64,000 bases of DNA from Allium sativum (Eukaryota; Streptophyta; Magnoliopsida; Asparagales; Amaryllidaceae), in NCBI GenBank assembly GCA_030737875.1, contig CM060918.1, forward strand, positions 775,986,552 to 776,050,551, given 5' to 3'. Of the stretch, positions 1 to 13,490 are shown in pieces; the stretch's first letter is position 1; each line of letters opens with the position of its first letter. A program made the position numbers and the translations under genes. Under the pieces are notes generated by a model. The model was given only the letters and a program-made list of their open reading frames with translations, was not told the origin of the DNA and did no database searches.

Positions 1-527
1 GTTTTAAAATTCTCATTGCAAACCTTATAATAATGAAAAATGTATGTAATTTGACCAAAGATTACCTTTTTACTTCAGTTTGTGAACATTGTGTAATGCA
101 TCTAACTTATATATTTTTATATTGTAGGATGATGTCAAAAAAAAGATTCTTTACAATGTTGTTATCACTTCTAAAATTACTTAAGGTCAAGAAATGAAAA
201 AGTGGTAGATAAAAAGTTTTAACTTCTTCCCTTCCTATAAAAGAGTACGTGAAAGGGTTCTGATCGATTTTTCAATTGCGATGTACGGTAAATTCAGGAA
301 GAATAAATTATCCTTTACGAAGTTGTGGATGTTATTTTCAAGAAAAGAATTGGCATTGAGAAAGTAATAATGTCAGTAATGAAGATAAAATTGCTCCTTT
401 TCTTTCATCATATGTCATTATTGTAGAAATCATATAGTCGGATACCGTTACCGAAACAACCCAGAAACTTAATCTGTCGATTGAACCATTTAAGCTAAGG
501 AATCCTGATTTCTTCAAAGATTTCAGA
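1..527. other. AT-rich flank, no gene seen
   Basis: AT-rich sequence with no convincing ORF, RNA gene or element end. It is the left flank of the giant LTR at 533. Removing that LTR joins this stretch to 5899 onward, so both are parts of one older sequence. A TATA-like string (CCTATAAAAG) sits near 233, but nothing downstream supports a gene. Confidence 0.6.
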
Positions 528-1325
528 ATAATTGTAATAACCCGGAAAATACGAGCCAATTTAAAGCTTTTAAATTGGTGATTTCAAAGGAATTTGAACA
601 ATTGAAATAGAATATTTCAATAAAATAGTGAATTAGAAATAGTGAGTCAGTTTGAAAATTTGAATTCAAACTTTGACTTACTGTGCAGGGTGGAGAATAT
701 AACGGATTTTAGCAAAACTAAAAATATTTAAATCTGTTTATCAATACCTTTCTAACGAATCTGAAAAATCGAAGTTTCATAACGGGAATCAAAAGTTATG
801 GCCGAATGAATTTTCAGAAAGGTCGCTATATAGAATATATAGCCCTTGAAAAGTGATATTTTGCAAACGACCTCGGAATTCGACGAAACCACTTTTGTTG
901 GGTCTGGGATGTCAAATTATTGCTAGGTTTCAAATTTCATAATTTTTGAAGCTAGTATGTGAGCGTGGCAAAGGAAAATGTGTTTGGTCAATTTCTGTTA
1001 AATTGGATCGACCAGAAAATGGCCATTTTTGAAACGATCTCAGAATTCGACGAAACTAGTTTTGTTGGGACTGTAGCATCAAAACATAGCTAGATTTATT
1101 TTTCTGGAATTTTTCGAATCAGTTTGTGGCCCTGGCAAATTGAAATGTACGTTCAGAATTAAAAATTAAATGTTTTATACTTTAATTTGAAAAATAACTG
1201 ACTGTAACAGTCGAATTGGCCAACGAAACATATCCCATTGTGTCCGGGATGGGGGTATTTAGCTAGGGGCGACAGTCGTTGGGCTTGAAAAGGAGTTCGT
1301 TGATGAAAACCCTAATTTTCTGAAA

Positions 1326-1337
1326 TATATATATATT
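1326..1337 (+). promoter_or_regulatory. Putative LTR promoter TATA run with GC-rich leader downstream
   Basis: A TATATATATATA run about 800 bases into LTR A is followed by an abrupt GC-rich stretch (about 1400-1730). That stretch has a proline-rich open frame at 1450-1719 on + and overlapping frames on -. The layout (TATA, short AT leader, GC-rich transcribed region) fits the U3/R boundary of the LTR. I do not call the proline-rich frame a gene: it is overlapped by equally long antisense frames and has no recognisable domain. Confidence 0.35.
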
Positions 1338-2404
1338 CCGGCGAATCAGAAAATTCCATTCATTATTTAAAAAATAAAAAATAAAAACTAAAAAACCCCC
1401 GTAACCCACGAACGAACGGCGAAAACCCGTTCAACCCTTCCCACCTCGATTGCCGCCGCCTCCGACACCTCCAGCCAACGCCACCGTTCGCCTCGTCTCC
1501 GCCTCCTCTTCAAATCCGACCCCAGCACCTCCTCCCTCGACGCCTCCTCCGCCAGAATCGAGCCCAGGAAGTCCGACGCTTCCCATCGCCGCCGACGACG
1601 CCACCGACCACCGAGCTGCACCAAACCACCACCGACAGGAAGCCTGCTCGAAGCTCTTCCACGTCAGCACCCCCGATCGTCCCCACGTGCCACGGATTTC
1701 GCGAAAACCTCAAACCTAGTTTCGAACCAAATAGAAAGGTGGGTCCTTTTTGATGTCTGCACTTTGAAAAATCATATCTTTTTGGTGTTTTGACGAAATT
1801 CGATGAAACAGGAAACATCGGGACCGCAAGGAAGCTCTCTACCACATAGAAGAAGCCGCGGATTTTTCTGAGTCATCAATGATTTTTAGCACTCCGCAAA
1901 CCAATGTGGGAAATCTAAATTAATTGAATTTGAATGGAAAATGTCGTGTATAAATTATATTAGCGAAATATAAATTACACACGTGTTGTATACCTCATGT
2001 ACATGCGTGGTGTAAGCTATATGAGCGAAGTATGAATTATACATGCATAGAATAATGGATATATGTGTTGAAATGCAAGTGAAAAATAGCAATAATATAT
2101 ATATATATATACTCCCCTCGTCCACAAACCATGGACGATATTTATTGTTGTGAATTGGTGTGAAATATTGGATGAAAAATACGAATGGTTGAATAATTGT
2201 TTGTGGTTGATATTGTTTGGTTGTGGTTGAAAAATACCCATTGGTGATTGAAATGAATTGGAAATATTTGTGGAAATAAAAATAAAACATGCCGCCTACG
2301 TGCGAATTAGATGCATGAATCCCCATTGTCAAAAACCGCGAGGTTTTAAGGTAGAGCGAGGAGCCGTACTAGGGACGGTGCCGGTTTTAACTACCCTGCC
2401 GTTA

Positions 2405-3060
2405 TGCTGCCGAAATTTTGAATAATCTTTATGTGTTAGAATAATTTTCATATGTTGAAATTATTTTCATGCGTTGAAATTAAAGTCATATGTTGAAACT
2501 ATATCCATGTGTGGAAATGTGCATGTGTTGAAAAGTGATGTGTGAAAATTAAATTCATTTGTGAATGAATGAAGTGTTTAAACAATAAAAATCACATTTT
2601 TATAATATATATGAAGCATGTAAAATATTCGCCTTATATATAAATAGTTTCAACAATAAAAATTCTGTCTTTCTTATATGAACAACATAAATAAAATATC
2701 CATGTGTGGAAATGCTCATGTGTTGAGAAATGTGTGTAGTGGAAAAGTTCATGTGTTGAATAAAAAGATCGAGCAATAAAAATTACATTTTTATTGAAAC
2801 TATGAAGTGTTGAAAACATTCATTTGTTAAATAAATATTTTAAATGATAAAAATATCATTTTTATCATATATGTGATATGCTAGAGTTATGCGGACGTTG
2901 AATAAATATTTGTGAATGGGATATTATTTTTAACATGCATAGGAACTAAATAAAATAGTCATGTGTTGAAATCTATTTTAGTTCGCCAAAATTACCATCT
3001 TTGAAATGTGAAGTGTTAAAAATAGCCACTTGTTCAAATAAATATGCATGAGTTGAAATA
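2405..3060 (+). repeat. Degenerate tandem repeat, core 'catgtgttgaaa'
   Basis: A core resembling CATGTGTTGAAAT recurs at irregular 15-40-base spacing, interrupted by AT-rich filler and by 'aataaaaattacatttttat' type strings. The copies have drifted. It lies wholly inside LTR A and explains the biased short ORFs on the - strand here. Confidence 0.6.
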
Positions 3061-3479
3061 TACATTAATAAGCTAATGATGTGATTTTAGCCTATGCATG
3101 CAACATTAGAATGAATGGTGTTTTTAAATCAAAGTAAATCAAATATGAAGTTGAATGGAAAATGATAAGTGATAAAAATTGTATATATGTACATGCATAT
3201 CTATTGAACAGGTTATAGCAAAGGGGCTAGAGAAGAGAAATAAAATTTTGTGCCCGACAATAGGTACACATTTACTGTTTTGTTTGGGTGATGATTTTAT
3301 GAGCCTGTTGGCTAGCCGCTTGGCGTTTTCTTTTTCTTTTTGACATGAGACGCCGTGTGGCTATTTGGGAATTTTCCCAGCCCCTCCCGTACAAAGGAGG
3401 TTATGGCGAAATTTTCCAAAATTTAAAGGCGTTAGTGAAATAATTGAAGTGAAAACGATATAGGAATTTTTGAATGAAC

Positions 3480-3945
3480 TATATTTATATAAATATATAA
3501 ATATAAATGAAATTAAAACGAAACGTGGCCGTGCAGTTCGTGTTTTCAAACCGTGATTTCAAACGACTAGTGTGGGAAATCCGACCATTGGATTTTCCCG
3601 AAACCGCAACCGTTGGGTTCGCCTTGGAAATATCTTTCCAACGGCACCAACTTTGCGAAGATCCGACGGTTGGATTGTCTTGAATGTTTAATTCAAATCT
3701 GAAGAAAAACAGCGCCGGAAACGATTATATTTATATATATAAATATAATTAAATTAAATCGAATAACGACGCTGTAGTTCGTAAATTGAAATCGTAACTT
3801 CAAATGGCTAGTGTGGAAGATCCGACCGTCGGATTTTCCCAAAACTGAAACCGTTGGATTCGTTTTGAAATGACCTTCCTAATGATATAAAATTTGTGAA
3901 GATCCAACGGTTAGATTTTCAGATATGTGTAAAACAAAATTAGTG
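3480..3945 (+). repeat. Imperfect direct duplication inside LTR A
   Basis: The block around 3483-3700 recurs, diverged, at about 3724-3925. Both copies contain a 'tatatatataaatat' string, then 'ttcaaa.g.ctagtgtgg', 'atccgacc.t.ggatttt', 'accgttggrttcg' and 'aagatccrac'. Each carries inverted GATCCGAC/GTTGGAT-type pieces that could fold back. Confidence 0.55.
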
Positions 3946-5898
3946 AAAAGCAACGCCAGTGCATCGACACGACCTAAAACGTCGTTTAATTAAATATGGC
4001 CGTTTTAAAATAAATAAAAATGGCAATATATCGTTATAAAATACTATAGACGATATAGAGTGGAAATAATCCAATTTCGTTGTGTTTGCTTGATATGTGA
4101 TGGTTGAATGTATTTAACATGAGAATTATAACCAAAGAACTGAAATGTGAATGTTGAACAGTCCAACCATGTGATTAATTGATTTGAAAAATCTAAATAT
4201 ACGTGGGTTATTTGAAAAGGCCGAGTTTATCTCATTTCGAATAATCAATCGACGTTGAGAAGTCGAAGTGTCGAAGACGGTTGAAGACCGACGATCTTCA
4301 CATTGGATGGATGGGCACTACTGATGCTCGTGATTGGAGTAGCTACCATAAAGGAGCTGAAGTAGTAGCCGTCCAAACATACTGTTGATTGTACGGATAT
4401 ACCAGAAATTGGTGCCTCCGGTTTCGTTTAGACCCAGAATGGACTTGTAAATGGACTGTGTGTCTGACATTGGATTTTGTTCTGTGCTGATTGATCTCTG
4501 TTAAATATATATCTGTTTGGCGGCAGATAATTTATTCTCTTGCTTAACGCCCTTCTTTGAGACATACGAGCTCAGAGGTTATGTATTGATAGAAATCAGT
4601 CGCACGGAGTCGATTGCCTGTGTGGCACGCCTGAGTGGCATATGATCAAGGCTTCTGTTGCAAAGCAAAGTCTTGTGGTTGATGATCAAAGCATGGTCTG
4701 TGTGACGTAGCTTTGTGTATAACGTGAATTCGCGAGCCTCACACCTCGGTATGAGTCAAAAACGGGAGAGTGACTGCAGGGAGAGCACGACGTTTCTTTC
4801 TAGCTAAGGTGGTGTCAGTGACCTACCAGCCCTGACATTATATATACTTTTCACCTGTGTGGTTGTTGGAATGCGAGGCGCCTCGATATAGGTCTGTAAG
4901 GACCGGGAAACGTGTGTTCAGGAATTGCCAATCCTCAAAAGTAAGAGAGGTCCGGCCCTGAAGATCCATGGATCATAGTGGGGTCCTGGGACATTTGCTA
5001 GAGTGTCTCAAATCGGAGAGGAGCTTGCCCCTTGCCTCGACTCATGAAGGAACCCAATTTCCAATACAAAATATGCGTACGTGATTGTATTACTAGTATG
5101 GTGACATAATAGATGGTAGCTATGCCGCCTAGGATTGATATTTATGATTGAATTTGGTTTCGAAACATATAGGCACTAGTAATAATATCAAACACTTTTG
5201 TTTTATTCGTATGAAGCATTTTTGGCCATTATAAGGTAAAACTATATCCTCCGGCTTGCGTTGCATTGTGTGATGGGACCTGAGTCTTATAATGGCTTCA
5301 TTTTATAAAAAGCATTGCGATGATTTAATCATTTACTTTATTTCATGCACTAGCACTCATTGGAGTAAACCCGTTCTGCGAAAGTGGCGTGGTCCTTTGA
5401 TTTGCCTTATTATTGTTGTTAATAAGTTAAGTAGATTTCTCATACCAGTCCCATGACTGACTCGTAGTTTGTTTCACCTTGCAAACTCGGGTGCCCTCAT
5501 TTTCACACGGGCAGCCTAGTTACAGGTTTCTGACGCACTTTTGGCTCATGGCGAGGCTTGACTACACCGTGCTGACTTGGATTTTCTCCGCCATTATTGT
5601 ATCTATATTATGATTCCTCCATTGGCAATGTAGACTGATATTTATTTTGTGTACTCTTTATGTATGATTCCGCCTCAGGCGATGGTGACTGATTATGTAT
5701 CATTATGCACTAAGTTGTATCGTGTACTGTGCTTCTCTGATGTGATGATATCTATATGATTCCGCTTTCATATGTGTGTAAATTATTCTATTTTCTGTTT
5801 ATGCTATTATCTGTGATCTGCTGATGATGATTAATGTGTTATATTCCAATGATTATCCTTAACACTGTGTCACGGGGTTTTGGGATCGTCACAATAAT

Positions 5899-7330
5899 AA
5901 TCGTTAATATGATTTAATGACTTAAATAACCATCTCTTAATTATTTATAAATAGGAAGAAAACCATTTTCAAATCGTGTTTACCTGGAATAATAGTATAA
6001 CTCAAAACAGAAAATGTGACCGATAAATGAATCCCGGATTCTTGACAGTTCAACGAATGGAAGTTGTACAAAGGTGTAACTTACATGTACACACTTGTAG
6101 ATTCATGATTACATATCGATAAAAAGATAGTGAGTGGATTAATTAAGCTAAGAAATAGGTTCGGAAAAGTAAGCAAATAAAAATAAAAAGGGATGACTTT
6201 AATATGATAATAACCATACACTTACAACACCATATCCTCACATACTTCTCACCATTCTATTACACAACACATATCCTTACATTAATGTGACCTGGGGAGA
6301 GGGGGTGGGGAAACATGCATGGTTCGACCGAAATGAAGGAGGTAGGGGACAGTGGTTTTCAACAGTTTTTTACTTCTTAAGGATTCCCTATAAATACCCA
6401 CTCATTTCACTTCATTTTCTTCATACTATTTCTTCTCTTCCTCCTCCTTAAGATCTTTTAATTGCTTCCACATCTTGAGAAAATTTTTAGAAAAAGGAAA
6501 AGATATTACTCACCACTTATCGAAGTACCCTTAAGGCGTCAAAACTATCACCAAATTTCCTCTCATCTTCATTCCAAAGCCACCATCATTCAACGAAGTT
6601 CGAAGACCCAACCTACAACCAAACCCGATCTTGGCCATGAGAACTAGGAAGGAGGAGGAGTTCGAAGCAATTCAGAGTAGCACAAGTGAAGTAGGAACGT
6701 TTCATTGTAATCTAGGAAGAATTTGGCAAGTTCCGGTAGTGTTTAAATCCGATCAAAAGCGAGAAATTAAATTTAAAAATGACCCTAACTATCACATGAA
6801 GATGATTGTTATACCTATGTTAAATATTATTAATAAATGCCATGATAAATGTTTATCAAGTTTGGATGCTTATATGTTTGATTGTATGAATGTTTAACAG
6901 TCAGGTTAAATACACATCTATAAACACAAAGAAAATCACTTTTCTTTAATTAATGAAATGGTAAAAACGGATGATTAAGCCTCTTGAAAATGTTTTGAAA
7001 TGTTTCAGAAAAGAATTATAAACACTTTTAAGTGTACAAATAAAGTTTGAAAAGAATATGAAATTTCAAGTATGTCATGGAACGATAATTACCGATTTCA
7101 CCCTTAAAAGGTGGATCTTTTGTATCTAGAAAACTATGAATCCAAATTCTTTGAATTTTTTTTATTTTTTTTTGAGTTCTTATAACCATAGCTTTCCAGC
7201 AAATTGAAAAAAAAAACAAGGTTTTGTTGGGTAGATTTTGAAATATGACCAAACAAGATTTGAAAAACATCTCGGTTTTACAGTTTAAAATCCTATAAAT
7301 GCAATTGCTTAAAACTGGGATTTTTAATCT
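5899..7330. other. Unassigned sequence between LTRs A and C
   Basis: About 1.4 kb of AT-rich DNA that is the shared host site of LTR A (left) and LTR C (right). It holds a promoter-like patch at 6388 followed by a CT-rich leader and a 88-codon open frame (6631-6897, N-terminal MAMRTRKEEEF). No family is recognised for this frame, and it ends in AT-rich sequence. TATA plus a CT-rich leader without a clear gene is common in LTRs, so this may be part of an older LTR. Confidence 0.4.
6388..6397 (+). promoter_or_regulatory. Strong TATA box (CTATAAATAC)
   Basis: CTATAAATAC is followed by a CT-rich, A-poor leader from about 6400 to 6470, a typical plant core-promoter layout. The same motif context occurs at 9146 and 63813 inside LTR sequences, which favours an old LTR promoter over a gene promoter. 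Confidence 0.45.
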
Positions 7331-8404
7331 CTTAATGTGACGGCCCGCCCCGCACCAGCCTGCATTTCCTCCGAAAGTGCGCTGTACACATGCCCGACTA
7401 GCACGGGACGGTCGTCAGAAGAAAGGAAAGAAGGGAATTGACTAAACGAGGAACCTGTAGAATGTCTCACAGCGTATGGAGTAAAATATAATAACAAAAT
7501 ACTTGACATAAAACAGGTGAGACAGTGTATAAGCTGATAACTAAAACCAACATCAACATCAGAGCAGCGGAAATCCAAATACAGCTTATTACAACTTTTC
7601 AAATTTACTGTCTCTAAACAAAAGAAAGCTAAAGTAGAAGATGCACCACCAATGCCCAAGCAGTGATCTTCAACAACACAGGAAGAATACTATATATATA
7701 TTACGTGGAAGCCTCCTGCTCGTCTCCGGATCATCTACCCGTGCCTCTCCAGCTAACCTGTCTCTAGTCTGCTCGTGTGAGCACCCAGAGTAATAAGAGG
7801 AGACATAAAACTCTGGGTCAGACATAAAGCCTGGTATGAGCGATAAGCATCTAAACAGAACAATAACAGGTATACTAAACCATACCTGAACCTGGACCTG
7901 CAACCAAAGAGTTAGTACCACATACCGTACAATACTCTAAGGTGCCATGATAAATAGTGTAAGAATACGGGGGTGGGGTGTGCATGTCATAATGATAGCA
8001 ACCAAATCAACCATAGCAACCATCCTCACATTTCTCACTCAGTGCGTAAAGCATACGATGTCCATCATTGTCAATCACTAGACCCATTGAAGTAGTGACG
8101 GAGTTCGACTTGTACAACTACTGCTACTACCAAGCTTACCACATGGAGTCATGACCAAATCTTTACAAATTACCCCACTTCATTGGTCTATAGCCCTTTA
8201 GTCGTACGCAGGCCACTGTGGTCCTGAACCCGTTCACGTACTTCTCATACATAGTGATCCAAAGTCATAGACATCGACTGCCCCTTGGCACACGTCCCGC
8301 AGCAAAGCCCAATCATGAAGTGAACTCATCGGTTCCCAACTGGATCCTGAGCTCTAACTTCCCATATTGGACTACCTTTGCATCTCGGGTTATTGGTCAA
8401 TACT

Positions 8405-8550
8405 GGGTCGGGTCGGGTTCTCCTTCTGTAGCGGTTCGGTTTGGGTTCATAGCGTTGCGTCGGGTTGGGTCGGGTGTTCCACTTCGGGTCGGGTCGGGTG
8501 TTCCACTTCGAGTCGGGTCGGGTGTCCTCCTCCGGGTCGGATCGGGTGCC
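8405..8550 (+). repeat. GGGTCGGGT short tandem array (LTR C left half)
   Basis: Tandem and near-tandem GGGTCGGGT units separated by spacers such as 'gttccacttc'. It is the counterpart of the arrays at 16954 and 23286 in element D. It produces GR/VGSG-type repetitive translated frames that are not genes. LTR B is inserted just after this array. Confidence 0.8.
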
Positions 8551-9145
8551 ATCTCCCTTCCTGTAACAACCCGTATTTCGATAACATGATTAAAGACGAG
8601 AATCAAGGCAGAATTTAATTTTAAATTCTGAATCAAGTGAAACGGGCTATGCCATTGCGTTCGTCTCGGAAAAATACGCGAAATAGAGTCCGAGTTTTCG
8701 AAAATCGGAGTCCGTATGACCAAGATATGGCCTCGCGAAGTTTCACGAAAAATTCCCAAATTAAAGTATACTTAATTAAGTGAAATGGGTTGCGCAGAAA
8801 AAATATATATATATTGATATATATATATATATAATTGAAAATTAAATAAATAAATATGCAAAAATGTTCAAAACAGCGAATTGGGAGAGGGGAATAACCG
8901 AACCGGCCGATTTTTGAGGTCGACCCGAGCTCGCTGGGTCGACTAGGGGTTAATCCAGGGTGTTTGGCTGTCAACCCGTGGGCCGATTCGCTCAAATGCA
9001 GATTTTGCATTTGGATGGTTCTCATGGTTCATCTTTAATCTAAAGGCCCTAGATGGTTCCTACACTTGACTTCTTCCCCAAGACATGCTTTGATGGCTTG
9101 GATTGAATCTAGGTTTAATCCTATGGCCTAAAACACTTGCCTAAT

Positions 9146-9154
9146 CTATAAATA
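9146..9154 (+). promoter_or_regulatory. LTR B TATA box (CTATAAATA)
   Basis: CTATAAATA about 585 bases into LTR B, followed by a pyrimidine/A-rich leader and a 99-codon frame at 9204-9503 that shows no domain. This fits an LTR promoter; the frame is probably transcribed leader rather than a gene. Confidence 0.5.
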
Positions 9155-10128
9155 AGACCCTAACCTATCCTAAATCCTCATTATTCATTCATGCAACTAA
9201 AATATGGCAAAATTCCTACTCTCATGGCCTCCACTCAACTATCCTAGCCTCCACTTCATTTCTATGAGAGGTTTCATGATCATGAGAGTATTAGAGAGTC
9301 CCTATGTTAGTATGAGAGCTTCTCAAGTTGATTTCAAGGCTAAAGCTTTGATCTTTGTTCATAAAGATGGGGTTTTTATTGATTTGGAGTGTTCATCTTT
9401 GGGTTTTTGGGTGATGGCATGCATAGGCTTCATCACAAGCTTTAGTTTAATCGATTTAGGCCTTCAAAGCAATGTAAGCCCTTTTCCTACTCTTAGATAT
9501 TAACTATGAAGTTAAATGTTCATGTTGCAAGTTTGGGTTTGATCATTGAGAATGATACATGCTATCATGTCATGCAAGTTTATGAAGTCATTATCTTGAT
9601 CTTATGAGCTAAAAGCTACAACCTTTATGTTGAAATGTTGCATTATGCAACATGAGAACCTTCATACCCTTTTTTGTCAACTTGCATATGAAGTTATAAC
9701 CCTTATATGATGATATATGCGAGTTTCTAGTCATCATTCCATGTCTTTTGTCACCATGATTCGCTTATGTGCCAAGTTTGGGTTTATGCATGTTTTTGAG
9801 GCTTAAGAATGTAACATGCAAGCTAATGAACACATTTGTGCCTCATTTGCCACCATGATTAACTTGTGGCTTAATATCCATTTTTGTCATGCCTTTGCCA
9901 AGTCTCTTCTTTTAATCCATTACGTTGTTGCGAACGTATATGCGAGTTTAAAAAGCGTTGGGGTCACATTATGGGAAAACATAATGATATGAACATGATT
10001 TGGGTAAATGGGTATAAACATGACAACGTGTAACGTTAAATATGACATGTGTTTATACTTGAAAACATGACTTGAAATATAACATGGAAGTGACATGTAA
10101 GTATGCATAAAAACATAAGCTTGGGAAT

Positions 10129-10430
10129 TTACCTATTAAGTTAGGTCTACCCATTGGGAATTTACCTATTAAGTTAGGTCTACCCAATTGCTTGAAACAT
10201 GACACTAGACTAAACATGAAAGTGGCCAACTCGAGGTTGGGTTGAGTTTGCAACGTAAAACTACCCGGAACCGACCGGCCTAACTAGTAGTTGCAAACAA
10301 TAAGACCCAATGTGAGAAGTTGGTCATGTTGTGCTTGAACCCGAGGTTAGACCAAGTTGTGGTGTAAAGCTACCCGGAACCGACCGGCTTAACTAGTAAC
10401 CACAACAAAGTCTAATGTGAGAGGTTGGGG
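10129..10430 (+). repeat. Local duplications within LTR B
   Basis: Two kinds. A unit of about 33 bases containing GGGAATTTACCTATTAAG is repeated exactly twice (about 10121-10187). A unit of about 115 bases with the core CTACCCGGAACCGACCGG is repeated at about 10260 and 10372, each followed by 'aactagta', 'tctaatgtgagaggttgg' or close variants. Confidence 0.7.
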
Positions 10431-10439
10431 TGCATTAAG

Positions 10440-11340
10440 TAATTAATGCCACATGATAGGGTTAAGTTAATTTGATTAATGACTCTTAACCAAATATGAC
10501 ATGGGTAAATGGGTTAAGTAAATTGGTTAGGCTAATGATACTTAACAAAACATGACAAGGTTGGGTAGGTTAAGTGATTTGATTTGCCTAATGACGCTTA
10601 ACCATTTTTATACGACTAGTGGACGGGGATTAAGTTAACCAACACTTAATCAATCCAACATGATAATTTGGCAAGGTTAAGTAAGTTTTCTTAATGACAC
10701 TTAACCATACAAGATGATTAGGGGATGGGGTTAAGTAATTTACACTTAACTAATCCGACACGGTAATTAGATGGGGTTAAGTAATCTACACTTAACTAAT
10801 CTAAACACGGTAATTCGATGGGGTTAAGTTAAACACTTAACCAATTTAAACTCGGTAATTCAATGAGGTTAAGTAACCAATACTTAACCAACTTAACGTG
10901 ATAATTTAATGGGGTTAAGCAACTTATACTTAACCAATTATACATGATGATTTGATGGGGTTAAGTAACTTACACTTAACCAATCTAATACGCGGACCTG
11001 ATAAGGTTAAGTCACAAGACCTTTTTAGAATATACTTAACCATTATAGTACGATTAGAGGATGGGGTTAAGCCAACCTATTCTTAACCAATCCGACTCGA
11101 TAATTTGATGGGATTAAGATAATCTATGCTTAATCGACCTAGCAAGATAATCCGATAGGATTAAGGTAAGCTAGTACTTGACCAATTTGACTTGATAAGG
11201 TTAAGTCATGAGCCTCTGGGTACACTTAACCAACTTGTGGGACTAAGTCTTGAACTTAAATACTTAGCCAATCTTTGACGTGATTCGTGGGCGGGTTAAG
11301 TCATGGACTTGAATGATAACACTTAACCCAATAGACAAAC
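10440..11340 (+). repeat. GGTTAAGTAA / ACTTAACCAA tandem field
   Basis: About 900 bases built from alternating GGGGTTAAGTAA and ACACTTAACCAAT segments with spacers such as 'ggtaattcgatg'. The period is roughly 45-65 bases with many drifted copies. The two cores are reverse complements of each other (TTAAGT/ACTTAA), so the whole field can fold into many small hairpins. Nothing coding is seen in it. Confidence 0.75.
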
Positions 11341-13188
11341 CCTAGCTAGAAGAACTAGGTAGAAAACCGTGGTTAATCAAGGATAACGGGAAAGGAAGCT
11401 AAGTGGTAAACCTTAGTTAAGGGTAACTAAGTAATAATTCTTAGCTAAGGACATAGGACTAATTCTCAAAACGATGAGTAACCTGATACGGTAGGTCATC
11501 GCTTAGTATACGAGGGGGAGCAAGTTATCTGACTTGGATAAAAGCTCCAGCGCACTGGGTGCCGAAGTGGAAGCTTCGGGGGACGTGAGGATATTCTTGG
11601 GATCCCTCTGTGGGCTGCCAGGTAATTATACTAGGCCCATGAGAGGTTAAGGTCTGCGTTAGAAGGACCAAGAGTATGCCTTGGTTGCTATGCGAGCAAC
11701 CTAAAGACTGGGATGGATTAGCGTGGAGTCGACGATTCTTGTTTTTGCCCTGGATAGCACATCGTCGACTACCTACCATCTTTAGTCAATCGTGTACGTG
11801 CGGAAAGGCAGGGAACCCCCAACAGACCATGTGCTTGCTATCGAGTCATGGGTGAGGTTGGCCCGTAGGAAAGTGGGCTATAGTGGGGCCGGGGAGTGGT
11901 TCTTATACATGATTTTTCTTGGATTGCCTTTCAGTAGTTGAGGGAGGGGTCACGTGGGACCATAGCCATGGGTACAAAAACAGACCTTGATATCTGCATC
12001 GGCAGACGATTTAAAGCTCCCGACCGAGTTCCGTATTTCTTGATTTGCCCTGGCACGGAACTCGGATGGCACATTGGGGAACATGTGCATCTAGACATGG
12101 AAAACGATTCACGATACATACGTGGGATCAAGGGCGCGGTTGACGGGTGGCGTAATCCCTAGTGGTCCTAGGTGGCCAAAACCCAAACCGAGACACGGAA
12201 ACGTTCATTAGGTAGCATAATCCCTAGCGGTCCTAGGTGGCATAAATCCTAAGTGGACGCGCGATAGTTCATGGTAAGGAAACACAACTAGATCAAGATC
12301 AAGGGTTGCAGCCCAAAAACAACTTCAAGGATAAACCGTTTACATGGGAAAGCCCGTACAGCCTACGGCAAAGAACTGAACTTATACATGGAAAGAAACA
12401 TATGAGTTGAGTAACCTATATATGCGGCATATTAGGTTGACAGGGACCATTACACGACTTTTGAGTAAGGGTCATTCACGGATAACACGTAATACAGTTG
12501 GGATACTAGTACGGTAGGTGCAGAGCAGATATACCGGATAGATACCATGGGACGTTATACGTGATAGATATCTTGGGATATTATACTTGATAGGAACCTG
12601 ACGATGTGATACATTGTTTTGTCTTGACATCGTAATTTATCATGACATCTTAGTTTATCTGAGTTCAGTAGTTCATCCTGTTATTTTGATTTAGCTTATC
12701 TATCTTGTTATCATGCTTATGTTCATCTCAGTTTCTCATGTCAGTTAACTTTACTAGTTTTTATACTAATAGTAGATAGGGCTTACTCAGTCTTTTTGAC
12801 TGACCCATTTTGTTTTGCCTCTTTTCTTCCGTCCCCCCCCCCCCCAGGTTACAGGGAGGAAACACTGCTGTTTAGTTCGGACTTCTTCTGCTTGAAGGTC
12901 ATCATGGATGGCTTGGACTTTTCCTGACTATGGCTACTTTACTGTTTTAATTTGGGGAATAATTTATGAAAAAGTCTTTATGCTTCTTTACTATTGCAAG
13001 ACAGGTTTTGATGTACTCTGATGTAAAAGGCTTTAGACCTTATGTATTCATGTTTATGAAAGTTCGATTTTACTTCCGCTATTTTATATGTTCTGTCTTG
13101 TGATATTTCTGTGCATGTTTATCAATAATGCCCCTCTAAAGCTAGTGCATTCCTTTGCGAGTGACCCTAGCGGAGGCGGGGTGTTACA
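11341..13188 (+). other. Right part of LTR B, noncoding
   Basis: Mixed-composition sequence with duplicated phrases 'taatccctag.ggtcctaggtgg' (12153 and 12221), a poly-C run (12834-12847) and the LTR terminus. Short frames on both strands (for example 11938-12162) overlap each other and show no domain. Confidence 0.5.
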
Positions 13189-13193
13189 CTTCC

Positions 13194-13490
13194 AGTTCGT
13201 GCTTCCGCTCCGATCCGCTCCCTCGTTTCTTCATTTGCTCCGATCCAATTCCTTCGTCTTACTTCAGTCCGAGCCCTTCCTCCTTCAGTCGATCTGATCC
13301 GAGTCCTTCGTCCTTAAGTCGATCCGATCTCTCCTCCTTTATCCGATCCGATCCCAGTTCAATTAGCGTGGCCTTCCTTTTTGCCAATTGTCCCAAGTGT
13401 CCAGTTCCGATCCGATCAGATCCCTTGCCCAGTTCAACTCATCCGATCCGAGCCTCCATATCCGATACGATCCGGTCCAGAACCTACACT
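13194..13490 (+). repeat. GATCCGATC-type array (LTR C right half)
   Basis: Repeated CGATCCGATC/CCGATCCGAG motifs with pyrimidine spacers. It is the other half of the LTR C repeat core, which was contiguous with the GGGTCGGGT array before LTR B inserted. Confidence 0.75.

Larger units (their letters stand above)
533..5893 (+). mobile_element. Giant solo-type LTR A (5.36 kb)
   Basis: The segment begins TGTAATAACCCGG and ends GGGATCGTCACA. It is flanked on both sides by the 5-base direct repeat ATAAT (528-532 and 5894-5898), as expected for LTR-retrotransposon integration. No gag or pol, primer-binding site or second LTR is visible inside, so the simplest reading is one solo LTR left by LTR-LTR recombination. 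Orientation + is inferred from the TGTAAYAACCCG start and from homology to LTR F at 58845: both carry a block of the form 'gcaaacga..tcggaatt.ga.gaaac' roughly 330-480 bases in. An LTR over 5 kb is unusually long; the Ogre/Tat and some Tekay lineages are known for such sizes, but I cannot assign the lineage from sequence alone. It contains a TATA-like site, a GC-rich leader and two internal repeat zones. Confidence 0.8.
8562..13188 (+). mobile_element. Nested giant LTR B (4.63 kb)
   Basis: Begins TGTAACAACCCGTATTTCG and ends GCGGGGTGTTACA, with the 5-base target duplication CTTCC at 8557-8561 and 13189-13193. Removing it restores a continuous LTR C. No gag or pol domain, primer site or internal LTR pair was found, so it is read as a solo LTR. 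It contains a TATA box at 9146, duplicated blocks at 10129-10430, a GGTTAAGTAA-rich tandem field (10440-11340) and a run of about 14 C at 12834. The orientation follows the TGTAACAACCCG start and the TATA box. Lineage not assigned: terminal bases resemble the D family, but the interior does not. Confidence 0.85.
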